Shown: positions 45,230 through 59,099 of the stretch, piece by piece
How positions within the stretch are numbered: the stretch's first letter is position 1
Layout of the letters: every line of letters starts with the position of its first letter
Assembly: GCA_033977485.1 (NCBI GenBank)
Contig: CM066994.1
Span: 30,082,637-30,146,636 of the forward strand
Reading direction: 5' to 3'
DNA from: Hydrangea macrophylla
Taxonomy: Eukaryota; Streptophyta; Magnoliopsida; Cornales; Hydrangeaceae
Length of the DNA stretch: 64,000 nucleotides
The notes under the pieces: model-generated
Databases searched by the model: none
Seen by the model: the letters and a program-made list of their open reading frames with translations, nothing else
Told to the model about the DNA's origin: nothing
Translations under genes and position numbers: made by a program

Positions 45230-47450
45230 AATTCATATCATAATTTTAGCTGCTAGCTAATGAGTTGTCCTTGATTATGATATGTGCCTTTTTTTGATGG
45301 GATGATATGTGTCCCTTAGTTTCATTGAAATTGCTATTTACACAATGATGATGAATTCAGAACCATTTGAGTGAGCAACTCTTTTTTATTATTTTTGTTT
45401 TAATGGCAGACATGGACAACTCAAGTATGAATAACAAATGGTAGAGAGCTCAATTGGGGAACACATTTACATATGTTGTATAGGTAAGGTAACCACTAAC
45501 CACTAACCTCATTTGTATCTAGGCCAAAGTAATCTCATGACATCTCTTATGAACAAACCAAATTTTGGGACTATAAATATGCTCAGATCATGGTAGTGAT
45601 ATGATTATACTATTCAGTTAATATTATTTTGATTGCAAATATGTGGGGTGGTTTATCTCATTTTCTGATTCTATAGTAATTGTTGAAGAACGAGCTTTGA
45701 TCCGTTTAGTTTGGTTGCTCTACTGCATGTTGAGAACCTTAGATACACATTTTTTTTTCTTTTTTTCTTTATTTTTTCTTTATTATTTTTTTTTGGACAC
45801 TACGTGTGTTAATAATGAAATACAAACGCAATATCAGACACTAATCACCTCTTCTTGTTAAAATACTTAGAATTGAGTACTCATGTAGAAGTTGTATTTC
45901 TATGCTATATGCAACACTTTCTAGAACTTTACATGTCCTGCTCAAAAGAAAGAGCACTTTCTGCTAAATCATGCCATCAAGCAAGCAGTCAATGGAGATT
46001 GCTAATGAAAACCCAAGCCAAGTCTTTTCCATAATATAATAAGATTCATCAAATTATTAATAATTGGCCATTGCAAGTCTTTGTATCAAATCCATGGAGT
46101 AGGTCTAGCATTTTAGACCATTTGTTGTTTGAATTCCAAATTAGTCAACTAGTTTGTTGACATGCTAAATGAGAACTCCAAGTGCCTAAATATCATATTT
46201 TTTTATTTCTAGCTGGGGAAAGCTACATGGAACTTGAAAATTCTATAGATGGCTATTGTTGACTGACTATAATAAACATTTTCTAAGAAATTTAAAAGCT
46301 ATGAATTTTCTTAAACCTTGCTAGAAATCATTGGTTGAATCTGAATAGCCACTTTGTTAATCCATTATATGATTCAATATTAATTTGTTATGTTTTCTAG
46401 TTGTGGTATCCATCTTCATTAGGCATTTCACAGAGTTCATAACCTGGGAATGAAAATTCTATATTAGCTATCACTAGGGGTGTATATAAATTGAGCTGCT
46501 CAACAATGGTTCATGGCACGGCTCGATTATGGCTCGGTTCGGCTCGTTTAATAAACGAGCCAAGCTTGAGCACACATGAAAGGTCGTGATCAAGCTCGCG
46601 AACACGTTTGATTAAGGTTCGTGAAAAAGCTCATTAATTAGGCTCGTTTAAAAGCTGTCACTAGGGGTATTTTATGGTTCCTGTATAGACATAGGTCCAA
46701 CAAAAAAACTAGTGTTGCATAACAAACTTTTTTTTGTCAATATTTTAAATAGTTAAACAAGTGTTGCATTAAAATTAGTGATTAGTATCACTAAATCTAA
46801 GAACCAAACAAAGCCTTTGTCTTTGGATTTATTTATTGCAAATACTCATTAAATCTTATGCCATTTGCTATTTTACGTTGTGTTGGCGTTGTACTTTAAT
46901 AGCATGATTTCCACATGTGTTTAGGTAAAAAAAAATTAACAATTCCATGGCACTCTTTTCAATTTGTTGTATCAACTATAGCAATTTGTAATGCCCAAAT
47001 ATGACTCTTATCCATTTTGTCACGCTGCAGAGTGGAGTAGAGAAGATGCGGACAATGTAAAAGATGGTTTGGAGCATGATCTTTGGTTGGACAACCCAAT
47101 TTTGCTTTTGTAGATACATTTACTATACATCTTTGTTTCTCTCCTTAAATGTGTCCTTCCTCCTTTGTTTTTGACATCATATATTACTTGCTGGAATTAT
47201 TTCCCACATCATGGTAGGAACTAGACTCCTGTGTGTATTAGACATTTAGTTGGATTCTTTGAGAGATTTTTGGGAGGAACTTTTGTAAAGTAGGTTTAAT
47301 TGTTCATGCAATTTTCTATTCTCTATTTTGTTGACACATGATGACATTAAATAATTCGGTGGCTATTTTGGTACAATTATGATGCTTGTTAAGTAGGTGC
47401 AAACAAAAATTGGGAAGCATATAAATCAATCATTTCTTTTAATGTTGATT
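45230..47450. other. CACTA right interior, no confident gene
   Basis: AT-rich. Possible exons after acceptors at about 45410 and 47030 (CTGCAG|AGTGGAG) are not matched to any family. A hAT-like fragment starting CACTAGGGGTGTATATAAATT with GGCTCGGTTCGGCTCG motifs lies at about 46473-46665. Confidence 0.4.
46473..46665. repeat. GGCTCG-type transposon fragment
   Basis: Begins TAGGGGTGTATATAAATTGAGC and contains GGCTCGGTTCGGCTCGTTTA and its partial inverse. Similar to the fragment at 24113. No TSD found. Confidence 0.45.
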
Positions 47451-47454
47451 TAAT

Positions 47455-47759
47455 TATTTCTAACGGATATACCCGTTAGGAAATCCGTTAGTATTTTTTT
47501 TTTATGGAAATTACTAAAGGATATATCCGTTAGAAATTGTTTACAAACCGTTAGTATTTAATATAAATCTTCTAAAATTTGTTGAAAAAACTTACCGTTA
47601 TAACGAGTTTTCTAACGGATATATCCGTTAGAAAAATTATTTTTACTAACGGATATATCCGTTAGTAAATCCGTTAGTAATATTACTAACGGATATATAC
47701 GTTAGTAATGTTTTTTCCAACGGAAATATCCGTTAGTAATGAGGCCATATGGTGTAGTG
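47455..47759. repeat. CACTA right subterminal repeats and terminus
   Basis: About six full and several partial copies of TAACGGATATATCCGTTAG, a self-complementary unit, in about 280 bp, ending with the TIR GGCCATATGGTGTAGTG. Confidence 0.88.
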
Positions 47760-50239
47760 ATTTGTTAATTATACCCCACAGTTAGTTAAGAATCCTCCAT
47801 ATCCCATAGTTTGTGGGGGACTCAAGATAACTGTGGGGGATTCTTGACAATTGTGGGCAATTCCCCTACAATAGTTGTCATCTCCCATATTGCATATTTG
47901 TTCATTATTCCCCATATTTACTTAAAATCCCCCATAGTTTGTTTAGAATCCCCCACAAATTTATAAGAATCCGCCAATGTTTGTTAAGAATTCCCCACAA
48001 TTTTTTAAGAATCCCCCACTTGTGTTAAGAATCCCCCACAAAATACCCCAATGGAATATGGGGATTCTTAACCAATATGAGGGATTCTTAACAATTTATT
48101 CATCATTCCACATATTTGTTGATTATACCCCACAGTTAGTTAAGAATCCTCCATATCCCATAGTTTGTGGGAGACTCAAGACAACTGTGGAAATTCTTGA
48201 CAATTGTGGGGAATTCCCCTACAATAGTTGTCATCTCCCATATTGTATATTTGTTCATTATTCCCCATATTTGCTTAAAATCTCCCACAGTTTGTTTAGA
48301 ATCCCCCACTTTTTGTTAAGGATCCCCAAAGAATACCCCAATGGAATATAGGGGATTCTTAACCATAGTTTGTGAGGGATTCTTAACAATTTGTTCATCA
48401 TTCTCCATGTTTGTTAATTATACCCCACAGTCTGTTAAGAATTCCCCATATACAACAGTTTGTGGGGGACTCTAGACAAACTTTGGGGGATTCTTTACAA
48501 TTGTGGTGGATTCCCCTAGAATAATTGTCATCTCCCATTTTGCATATTTGTTCATTATTCCCCATATTTGCTAAAATCCCCCACAGTTTGTTAAGAATCC
48601 CCCACTTTTGTTAAAGAATCCCCTATATACAACAGTTTGTGGGGACTCTAGACAAACTGTGGGGGATTCTTTACAATTGTGGGGGATTCCCCTACAATTG
48701 TTGTCACCTCCCATGTTGCATATTTGTTCATTATTCCTTATATTTGCTAAAACCACCCACAGTTTGTTAACAATCCCCCACTTTTGTAAAGGATCCCCCA
48801 CAAAATACCCCAATGGAATATGGGGAATTCTTAACCAATGTGAGAAATTCTTAACAATTTGTTCATCATTCCCCATATTTGTTAATTATACCCCACAGTT
48901 AGTTAAGAATCCTCCACTTTTCTTAAGGATCCCCCACAAAATACCCCAATGGAATATGGGGGATTCTTAACCAATGTGCGGGATTCTTATCCTCCATAAC
49001 CCATTGTTTGTGGGGGACTCAAGACAACTGTGGGGGATTCTTGACAATTGTGGGCAATTCCCCTACAATAGTTGTCATCTCCCATATTGCATATTTGTTC
49101 ATTATTTCCCATATTTGCTTAAAATCCCCCACGATTTGTTTAAAATCCCTCACAAATTTATAAGAATCCCCCACTGTTTGTTAAGAATCCCCCACAAATT
49201 TTTAAGAATCCCCCACTTTTGTTATGAATCCCCCACAAAATACCCCAATGGAATATGGGAGATTCTTAAACAATGTAAGGAATTCTTAACAATTTGTTCA
49301 TCATTCCCCATATTTGTTAACTATACCCCACAATAAGTTAAGAATCCTCCACTTTTGTTAAGGATCCCCCACAAAATACCCCAATGGAATATGGGGGATT
49401 CTTAACCAATGTGAGGGATTCTTAATTATTATTCATCATTCCCTATATTTATTGATTATACCCCACAGTTAGTTAAGAATCCTCCATATCCCATAGTTTG
49501 TGGGGGACTCAAAAAAACTGTGGGAAATTCTTGACAATTGTGGGGAATTCCCCTACAATAGTTGTCATCTCCCATATTACATATTTGTTCATAATTTCCC
49601 ATATTTGCTTAAAATCTCCCACAGTTTGTTTAGAATCCCACACTGTTTGTTAAGGATCCCCCACAGAATACCCCAATTGAATATGAGGGATTCTTAACAA
49701 TTTGTTCATCATTCTTCATGTTTGTTAATTATACCCCACAGTTTGTTAAGAATCCCCCATATACAACAGTTTGTGGGGGACTCTAGACAAACTGTGAGGG
49801 ATTCTTTACAATTGTGGGGGATTCCCCTACAGTAGTTGTCATATACCATGTTGCATATTTGTTCATTATTCCCCATATTTTGCTAACCCCACCCCCCCAG
49901 TTTGCTAAGAATCCCCTACTTTTGTTAAATAATCCCCCATATACAACAGTTTATGGGGGACCCTAGACAAACTGTGGAGGATTCTTTACAATTGTGGGGA
50001 TTCCCCTACAACAGTTGTCATCTCCCATGTTGCATATTTGTTCATTATTACCCATATTTGCTAAAATCACCCGAAGTTTGTTAAGAATCCCCCACAAATT
50101 TTTAAGAATCCCCCACTTTTGTTAAGGATCCCCCACAAAATACCTCAATGGAATATGGGGGATTCTTAACCAATGTGAGGGATTCTTAACAATTTTGTTC
50201 ATCTTTCCCCATATTTGTTAATTATACCCCACAGTTAGT

Positions 50240-52990
50240 TAAAAATCCTCCACTTTTGTTAAGGATTCCCACAAAATACCCCAATGGAATATGGGGTATT
50301 CTTAACCAATGTGAGGGATTCTTAACCAATGTGAGGGATTCTTAAAAATTTATTCATCATTCCCCATATTTGTTAATTTTACCCCATAGTTAGTCAAGAA
50401 TCCTCCATATCCCATAGTTTGTGGGGGACTCAAGACAACTGTGGGGGATTCTTGACAATTGTGGGGAATTCCCCTACAATGGTTGTCATCTCCCATGTTG
50501 CATATTTGTTCATTATTCCCCATATATGCATAAAATCACCCACAATTTGTTTAGAATCCCCAACAAATTTATAAGAATCCCCCACTGTTTGTTAAGGATC
50601 CCCCACAGAATAGCCTAATGGAATACGGGGGATTCTTAACCAATATGAGGGAGTCTTAACAATTTGTTCATCATTCTCCATGTTTGTTAATTATAACCCC
50701 ACAGTTTGTTAAGAATACCCCATATACAACAGTTTGTGGGGGACTCTAGACAAACTGTGAGGGATTTTTTTCAATTGTGGGGGATCCTCCTACAATAGTT
50801 ATCATCTCCCAAGTTGCAAATTTGTTCATTATTCCCCATATTTGCTAAAACCCCCCACAGTTTGCTAAGAATCCCCCACTTTTGTTAAATAATCCCCTAT
50901 ATACAACAGTTTATGGTGGACTCTAGACAAACTGCGGAGGATTCTTTACAATTGTGGGGGATTCCCTTACAATAGTTGTCATCTCCCATGTTGCATATTT
51001 GTTCATTATTCCCCATATTTTCTAAAATCACCCGAAATTTGTTTAGAATCCCCCTCAAATTTATAAGAATCCCCCACTGTTTGTTAAGGATCCCCAATAA
51101 AATACCCCAATGGAATATGGGGGATTGTTAACCAATATGAGGGATTCTTAACAATTTGTTCATCATTCTCGATGTTTGCTAATTATACCCCACAGTTTGT
51201 TAAGAATCCCCATATACAACAGTTTGTGGGGGACTCTAGACAAAATGTGAGGGATTCTTTACAATTGTGGGGGATCCCTCTACAATAGTTGTCATCTCCC
51301 ATGTTACATATTTGTTCATTATTCCCCATATTTGCTAAAACCCCCCACAGTTTGCTAAGAATCCCCCACTTTTGTTAAATAATCCCCCTTATACAACAGT
51401 TTATGGGGGACTCTAGACAAACTGTGGAGGATTCTTTACAATTGTGGGGTACTCCCCTACAATAGTTGTTATCTCCCATGTTGCATATTTGTTCATTATT
51501 CCCCATATTGGCTAAAATCACCCGAGCTTTTGTTAAGAATCCCCCACAAAATTTTAAGAGTCTCTCACTTTTGTTAAGGATCCCTCACAAAATACCCCAA
51601 CGGAATATGGGGGATTCTTAACCATTGTGAGGGATTTTTAACAATTTGTTCATCATTCCCCATATTTGTTAATTATACCTCACAGTAAGTTAGGAATTCT
51701 CCACTTTTATTAAGGATCCTCCACAAAATACCCTAATGGAATATGGGGGATTCTTAACCAATTTGAGGAATTCTTAACAATTTATTCATCATTCCCCATA
51801 TTTGTTAATTATACCCCACAGTTAGTTAAGAATCCTCGATATCCCATAGTTTGTGGGGGACTCAAGACAACTGTGGGGGATTTTTGATAACTGTGGGGAA
51901 TTCTCCTACAATAAATGTCATTTCCCATATTTACTTAAAATCCCCCACAGTTTGTTTAGAATCCCCCACCAATTTATAAGAATACCCCACTGTTTGTTAA
52001 GGATCCCCCACAGAATACCACAATGGAATATGGGGGATTCTTAACCAATATAAGGGATTCTTAACAATTTGTTCATTATTCTTCATGTTTGTTAATTATA
52101 CCCCACAGTTTGTTAAGAATCCCCCATATACAACAGTTTGTGGGGGACTCTAGACAAACTAGTGGGGATTCTTTACAATGGTGGGGGATTTCCCTACAAT
52201 AGTTGTCATCTCCCATGTTGCATATTTGTCCGTTATTCCCATATTTGCTAAAACCCCCCACATTTGTTAAGAATCCCCCACTTTTGTTGAAGAATCCCCA
52301 TGTCCAACAGTTTTTGGGGGACTTTAGACAAACTGTGGGGAATTCTTTACAATTGTAGGGGATTCCCCTACAATAGTTGTCATCTCCTATGTTGTATATT
52401 TGTTTATTATTCCCTATATTTGCTAAAACAACACACAGTTTGTTAAGAATCCCCACCAATTTTTAAGAATCCCCCACTTTTGTTAAGGATCCCCCCACAA
52501 AATACCCCGATGGAATATGGGGGATTCTTAACCAATGTGAAGAATTCTTAACAATTTGTGCATCATTCCCCATATTTGTTAATTATACCCTACAGTTAGT
52601 TAAGAATCCTCCACTTTTGTTAAGGATTCCCCACAAAATACCCCAATGGAATATGGGGTATTCTTAACCAATGTGAGAGATTCTTAACAATTTATTTATC
52701 ATTCCCCATATTTGTTAATTATACCCCATAGTTAGTCAAGAATCCTCCATATCCCATAGTTTGTGGGGGACTCAAGACAACTGTGGGGGATTCTTGACAA
52801 TTTTGGGGAATTCCCCTACATTGGTTGTCATCTCCCATGTTGCATATTTGTTCAATATTCCCCATATTTGTTTAAAATCCCCTACAGTTTATTTAGAATC
52901 CCCCACAAATTTATAAGAATCCCCCACAGAATACCCTAATGAATATGGGGGATTCTTAACCAATATGAGGGTTTCTTAACAATTTTTTCA
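50240..52990. repeat. Higher-order repeat block, copy 1
   Basis: About 2.75 kb that recurs at about 55685-58430 with an offset of 5429 bp over most of its length and only scattered changes. Copy 1 has a 20-bp extra unit (AACCAATGTGAGGGATTCTT) near 50315. Confidence 0.85.
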
Positions 52991-55684
52991 TCATTCTCCG
53001 TGTTTGTTAATTACAACCCCACAGTTTGTTAATAATCCCCCATATACAAAGGTTTGTGGGGGACTCTAGACAAATTGTGAGGGATTCTTTACAATTGTGG
53101 GGGATTCTCCTACAATAGTTGTTATCTCTCATGTTGCATATTTGTTCATTATTCCCCATATTTGCTAAAACCCCCCACAGTTTGCTAAGAATCCCCCACT
53201 TTTGTTAAATAATCCCCTATATAAAACAGTTTATGAGGGACTCTAGACAAACTGTGGAGGATTCTTTACAATTGTGGGGGATTCCCCCTGCAATAGTTGT
53301 CATCTCCCATGTTGCATATTTGTTCATTATTCCCATATTTGCTAAAATCACCCAAAGTTTGTTAAGAATCCCCCTCAAAATTTTAAGAGTCCCCCAAAAT
53401 ACCCCAATGGAATATGGAGGATTCTTAACCAATGTGAGGGATTCTTAACAATTTGTTCATCATTCCCCATATTTGTTAATTATACCCCACAGTTATTTAG
53501 GAATCCTCCACTTTTATTAAGGATCCTCAACAAAATACCCCAATAGAATATGGGGGATTTTTAACCAATGTGAGCAATTCTTAACAATTTATTCATCATT
53601 CCACATATTTGTTAATCATACCCCATCGTTAGTTAAGAATCCTCCTTATCCCATAGTTTGTGGGGGACTCAAGACAACTGTGTGGGATTCCTGACAATTG
53701 TGGGGAATTCTCCTACAATAGTTGTCATTTCCCATATTGCATAATTGTTCATTATTTCCCATATTTGCTTAAAATCCCCCACAGTTTGTTTTGAATCCCC
53801 CACCAATTTTTAAGAATCCCCCACTCTTTGTTAAGGATCACCCACAGAATACCCCAATGGAATATGGGAGATTCTTAACCAATATGAGGGATTCTTAACA
53901 ATATGTTCATCATTATTCATGTTTGTTAATTATACCCCACAGTTCGTTAAGAATCCCCCATATACAACAGTTTGTGAGGGACTCTAGACAAACTGTGGGG
54001 GGACTCTTTACAATGGTGGGGGATTCCCCTACAATAGTTGTCATCTCCCATGTTGCATATTTGTTTGTTATTGCACATATTTTCTAAAACCCACCACAGT
54101 TTGTTAAGAATCCCCCACTTTTGTTGCAGAATCCCCCATATACAACAGTTTGTGGGGGACTCTAGACAAACTGTGGGGAATTCTGTACAATTGTTGGGGA
54201 TTCCCTTACAATAGTTGTCATCTCCTATGTTACATATTTGTTCACTATTCCCCATATGTGCTAAAACAACCCACAGTTTGTTAAGAATCCCTCACAATTG
54301 TTGAAAAATCCCCCATATACAACAGTTTGTGGGGGACTTTAGACAAACTGTGTGGAATTCTTTACAATTGTGGGGGATTCGCTTACAATAGTTGTCATCT
54401 CCTATGTTGCATATTTGTTCATTATTCTCCAGATTTGCTAAAACAACCCACAGTTTGTTAAGAATCCCCCACAAATTTTTGAGAATCCCCCACTTTTTTT
54501 AAGGATCCCCCACAAAATACCCCAATGGAATATGGGGGATTCTTAACAATTTGTTCATCATTCCCCATATTTGTTAATTATTCCCCATAGTTAGTTAAGA
54601 ATCCTCCACTTTTGTTAAGGATTCCCCAAAAATACCCCAATGGAATATGGGGTATTCTTAACCAATGTGAGGTATTCTTAACAATTTATTCATCATTCCC
54701 CATATTTGTTAATTATACCCTACAGTTAGTTAAGAATCCTCCATATCCCATAGTTTGTGGGGGACTCAAGACAACTGTGGGAGATTCTTGACAATTGTGG
54801 GGAATTCCTCTATAATAGTTGTCATCTCCCATGTTACATATTTGTTCATTATTCCCCATATATGCATAGAATCACCCCCAGTTTGTTTAGAATCCCCCAC
54901 AAATTTATAAGAATCCTCCACTGTTTGTTAGGGATCCACCACAGAATACCCTAATGGAATATGGGGGATTCTTAACCAATATGAGGGATTCTTAACAATT
55001 TGTTCATCATTCTCCATGTTTGTTAATTATAACCCCACAGTTTGTTAAGAATCCCCATATACAACAGTTTGTGGGGGACACTTGACAAACTGTGGGGACT
55101 CTTTATAATGGTAGGGGATTCCCATATAATAGTTGTCATCTCCCATGTTGCATATTTGTTCGTTATTGCCCATATTTGCTAAAACCCCCCACAGTTTGTT
55201 AAGAATCCCCCACTTTTGTTAAGTAATCCCCCATATACAACAGTTTGTGAGGAATTCTGTACAATTGTTGGGGATTCCCCTACAATAGTTGTCATATCCC
55301 ATTTTGCATATTTGTCCGTTATTCCCCATATTTGCTAAAACCCCCCACATTTGTTAAGAATCCCCCACTTTTGTTGAAGAATCCCCATGACCAACAGTTT
55401 TTGGGGGACTTTAGACAAACTGTGGGGAATTCTTTACAACTGTAGGGGATTCCCCTACAATAGTTGTCATCTCCTATGTTGTATATTTGTTTATTATTCC
55501 CCATATTTGCTAAAAACAACCAACAGTTTGTTAAGAATCCCCACAAATTTTTAAGAATCCCCCACTTTTGTTAAGGATCCCCCACAAAATACCCCAATGG
55601 AATATGGGGGATTCTTAACCAATGTGAAGAATTCTTAACAATTTGTGCATCATTCCCCATATTTGTTAATTATACCCCACAGTT

Positions 55685-58430
55685 AGTTAAGAATCCTCCA
55701 CTTTTGTTAAGGATTCCCCACAAAATACCCCAATGGAATATGGGGTATTCTTAACCAATGTGAGGGATTCTTAAAAATTTATTCATCATTCCCCATATTT
55801 GTTAATTTTACCCCATAGTTAGTCAAGAATCCTCCATATCCCATAGTTTGTGGGGGACTCAAGACAACTGTGGGGGATTCTTGACTATTGTAAGGAATTC
55901 CCCTACAATGGTTGTCATCTCCCATGTTGCATATTTGTTCATTATTCCCCATATATGCATAAAATCACCCACAATTTGTTTAGAATCCCCAACAAATTTA
56001 TAAGAATCCCCCACTGTTTGTTAAGGATCCCCCACAGAATAGCCTAATGGAATACGGGGGATTCTTAACCAATATGAGGGAGTCTTAACAATTTGTTCAT
56101 CATTCTCCATGTTTGTTAATTATAACCCCACAGTTTGTTAAGAATACCCCATATACAACAGTTTGTGGGGGACTCTAGACAAACTGTGAGGGATTTTTTT
56201 CAATTGTGGGGGATCCTCCTACAATAGTTATCATCTCCCAAGTTGCAAATTTGTTCATTATTCCCCATATTTGCTAAAACCCCCCACAGTTTGCTAAGAA
56301 TCCCCCACTTTTGTTAAATAATCCCCTATATACAACAGTTTATGGGGGACTCTAGACAAACTGCGGAGGATTCTTTACAATTGTGGGGGATTCCCTTACA
56401 ATAGTTGTCATCTCCCATGTTGCATATTTGTTCATTATTCCCCATATTTGCTAAAATCACCCGAAATTTGTTTAGAATCCCCCTCAAATTTATAAGAATC
56501 CCCCACTGTTTGTTAAGGATCCCCAATAAAATACCCCAATGGAATATGGGGGATTGTTAACCAATATGAGGGATTCTTAACAATTTGTTCATCATTCTCG
56601 ATGTTTGCTAATTATCCCCCACAATTTGTTAAGAATCCCCATATACAACAGTTTGTGGGGGACTCTAGACAAAATGTGAGGGATTCTTTACAATTGTAGG
56701 GGATCCCTCTACAATAGTTGTCATCTCCCATGTTACATATTTGTTCATTATTCCCCATATTTGCTAAAACCCCCCACAGTTTGCTAAGAATCCACCACTT
56801 TTGTTAAATAATCCCCCTTATACAACAGTTTATGGGGGACTCTAGACAAACTGTGGAGGATTCTTTACAATTGTGGGGTATTCCCCTACAATAGTTGTTA
56901 TCTCTCCCATGTTGCATATTTGTTCATTATTCCCCATATTTGCTAAAATCACCCGAACTTTTGTTAAGAATCCCCCACAAAATTTTAAGAGTCTCCCACT
57001 TTTGTTAAGGATCCCTCACAAAATACCCCAACGGAATATGGGGGATTCTTAACCATTGTGAGGGATTTTTAACAATTTGTTCATCATTCCCCATATTTGT
57101 TAATTATACCTCACAGTAAGTTAGGAATTCTCCACTTTTATTAAGGATCCTCCACAAAATACCCCAATGGAATATGGGAGATTCTTAACCAATTTGAGGA
57201 ATTCTTAACAATTTATTCATCATTCCCCATATTTGTTAATTATACCCCACAGTTAGTTAAGAATCCTCGATATCCCATAGTTTGTGGGGAACTCAAGACA
57301 ACTGTGGGGGATTTTTGACAACTGTGGGGAATTCTCCTACAATAATTGTCATTTCCCATATTTACTTAAAATCCCCCACAGTTTGTTTTGAATCCCCCAC
57401 CAATTTATAAGAATACCCCACTGTTTGTTAAGGATCCCCCACAGAATACCACAATGGAATATGGGGGATTCTTAACCAATATGAGGGATTCTTAACAATT
57501 TGTTCATCATTCTTCATGTTTGTTAATTATACCCCACAGTTTGTTAAGAATCCCCCGTATACAACAGTTTGTGGGGGACTCTAGACAAACTAGTGGGGAT
57601 TCTTTACAATGGTGGGGGATTTCCCTACAATAGTTGTCATCTCTCATGTTGCATATTTGTCCGTTATTCCCCATATTTGCTAAAACCCCCCACATTTGTT
57701 AAGAATCCCCCACTTTTGTTGAAGAATCCCCATGTCCAACAGTTTTTGGGGGACTTTAGACAAACTGTGGGGAATTCCTTACAATTGTAGGGGATTCCCC
57801 TACAATAGTTGTCATCTCCTATGTTGTATATTTGTTTATTATTCCCCATATGTGCTAAAACAACCCACAGTTTGTTAAGAATCCCCACAAATTTTTAAGA
57901 ATCCCCCACTTTTGTTAAGGATCCCCCACAAAATACCCCAATGGAATATGGGGGATTCTTAACCAATGTGAAGAATTCTTAACAATTTTTGCATCATTCC
58001 CCATATTTGTTAATTATACCCTACAGTTAGTTAAGAATCCTCCACTTTTGTTAAGGATTCCGCACAAAATACCCCAATGGAATATGGGGTATTCTTAACC
58101 AATGTGAGAGATTCTTAACAATTTATTTATCATTCCCCATATTTGTTAATTATACCCCATAATTAGTCAAGAATCCTCCATATCCCATAGTTTGTGGGGG
58201 ACTCAAGACAACTGTGGGGATTCTTGACAATTTTGGGGAATTCCCCTACAATGGTTGTCATCTCCCATGTTGCATGTTTGTTCAATATTCCCCATATTTG
58301 TTTAAAATCCCCCACAGTTTGTTTAGAATCCCCCACAAATTTATAAGAATCACCCACTGTTTGTTAAGGATCCCCACAGAATACCCTAATGAATATGGGG
58401 GATTCTTAACCAATATGAGGGATTCTTAAC
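55685..58430. repeat. Higher-order repeat block, copy 2
   Basis: Second copy of the 50240-52990 block. Sequence order is preserved across more than fifteen monomers, which implies duplication of a multi-kilobase segment rather than monomer-by-monomer expansion. Confidence 0.85.
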
Positions 58431-59099
58431 AATTTGTTCATCATTCTCCATGTTTGTTAATTATACCCCATAGTTTGTTAAGAATCCCCCATATACAACA
58501 GTTTGTGGGGGACTCTAGACAAACTGTGGGGGATTCTTTACATTTGAGGGGGATTCCCCTATAATAGTTGTCATCTCCCATGTTACATATTTGTTCATTA
58601 TTCCCCATATTTGCAAAAACCCCCCACAGTTTGTTAAGAATACCCCACTTTTGTTAAAGAATACCCCATATACAAAAGTTTGTGGGGGACTCTAGACAAA
58701 CTGTGGGGGATTCTTTACAATTGTGGGGGATTCCCCTACAATAGTTGTCATCTCCCCTGTTGTTGTTCATTATTCCTTATATTTGCTAAAACCACCCACA
58801 GTTTGTTAACAATCCCCCACTTTTGTTAAGGATCCCCCAAAAAATACCCCAATGGAATATGGAGGATTCTTAAGCAATGTGAGGGATTCGTAACAATTTG
58901 TTCATCATTCAGCATATTTGTTAATTACACCCCACAGTTACTTAAGAATCCTCCATTTTTGTTAAGGATCTCCCACAAAATACCCCAATGGAATATGGGG
59001 GATTATTAACCAATGTGAGAGATATTTAACAATTTATTCATCATTCCCCATATTTGTTAATTATACCCTACAGTTAGTTAAGAATCCTCCATATCCCAT

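Larger units (their letters stand above)
24927..47759. mobile_element. CACTA (En/Spm) DNA transposon, nested, with captured gene
   Basis: Inverted 17-bp termini CACTACACCATATGGCC (24927) and GGCCATATGGTGTAGTG (to 47759). Subterminal zones carry the palindrome CTAACGGATATATCCGTTAG and variants at both ends. Removing the gypsy element, LINE, solo LTR and their TSDs leaves about 9.1 kb. No TNP2-type transposase or TNPA gene was recognised, so the copy looks non-autonomous. It carries exons of a plant SNARE gene. The expected 3-bp TSD is absent: left flank TGA, right flank ATT. The left flank is a copia remnant and the right flank a satellite. Confidence 0.88.

Noticed and set aside
44916..45260. 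114-codon His/Gln/Ala-rich ORF
   Set aside because: Follows the CACAGCA/CACGTGCA low-complexity repeat; the other frames are open too.
24927..47759. CACTA transposase gene (TNP2-type)
   Set aside because: No stretch outside the nested insertions encodes recognisable transposase motifs, so the element was called non-autonomous.
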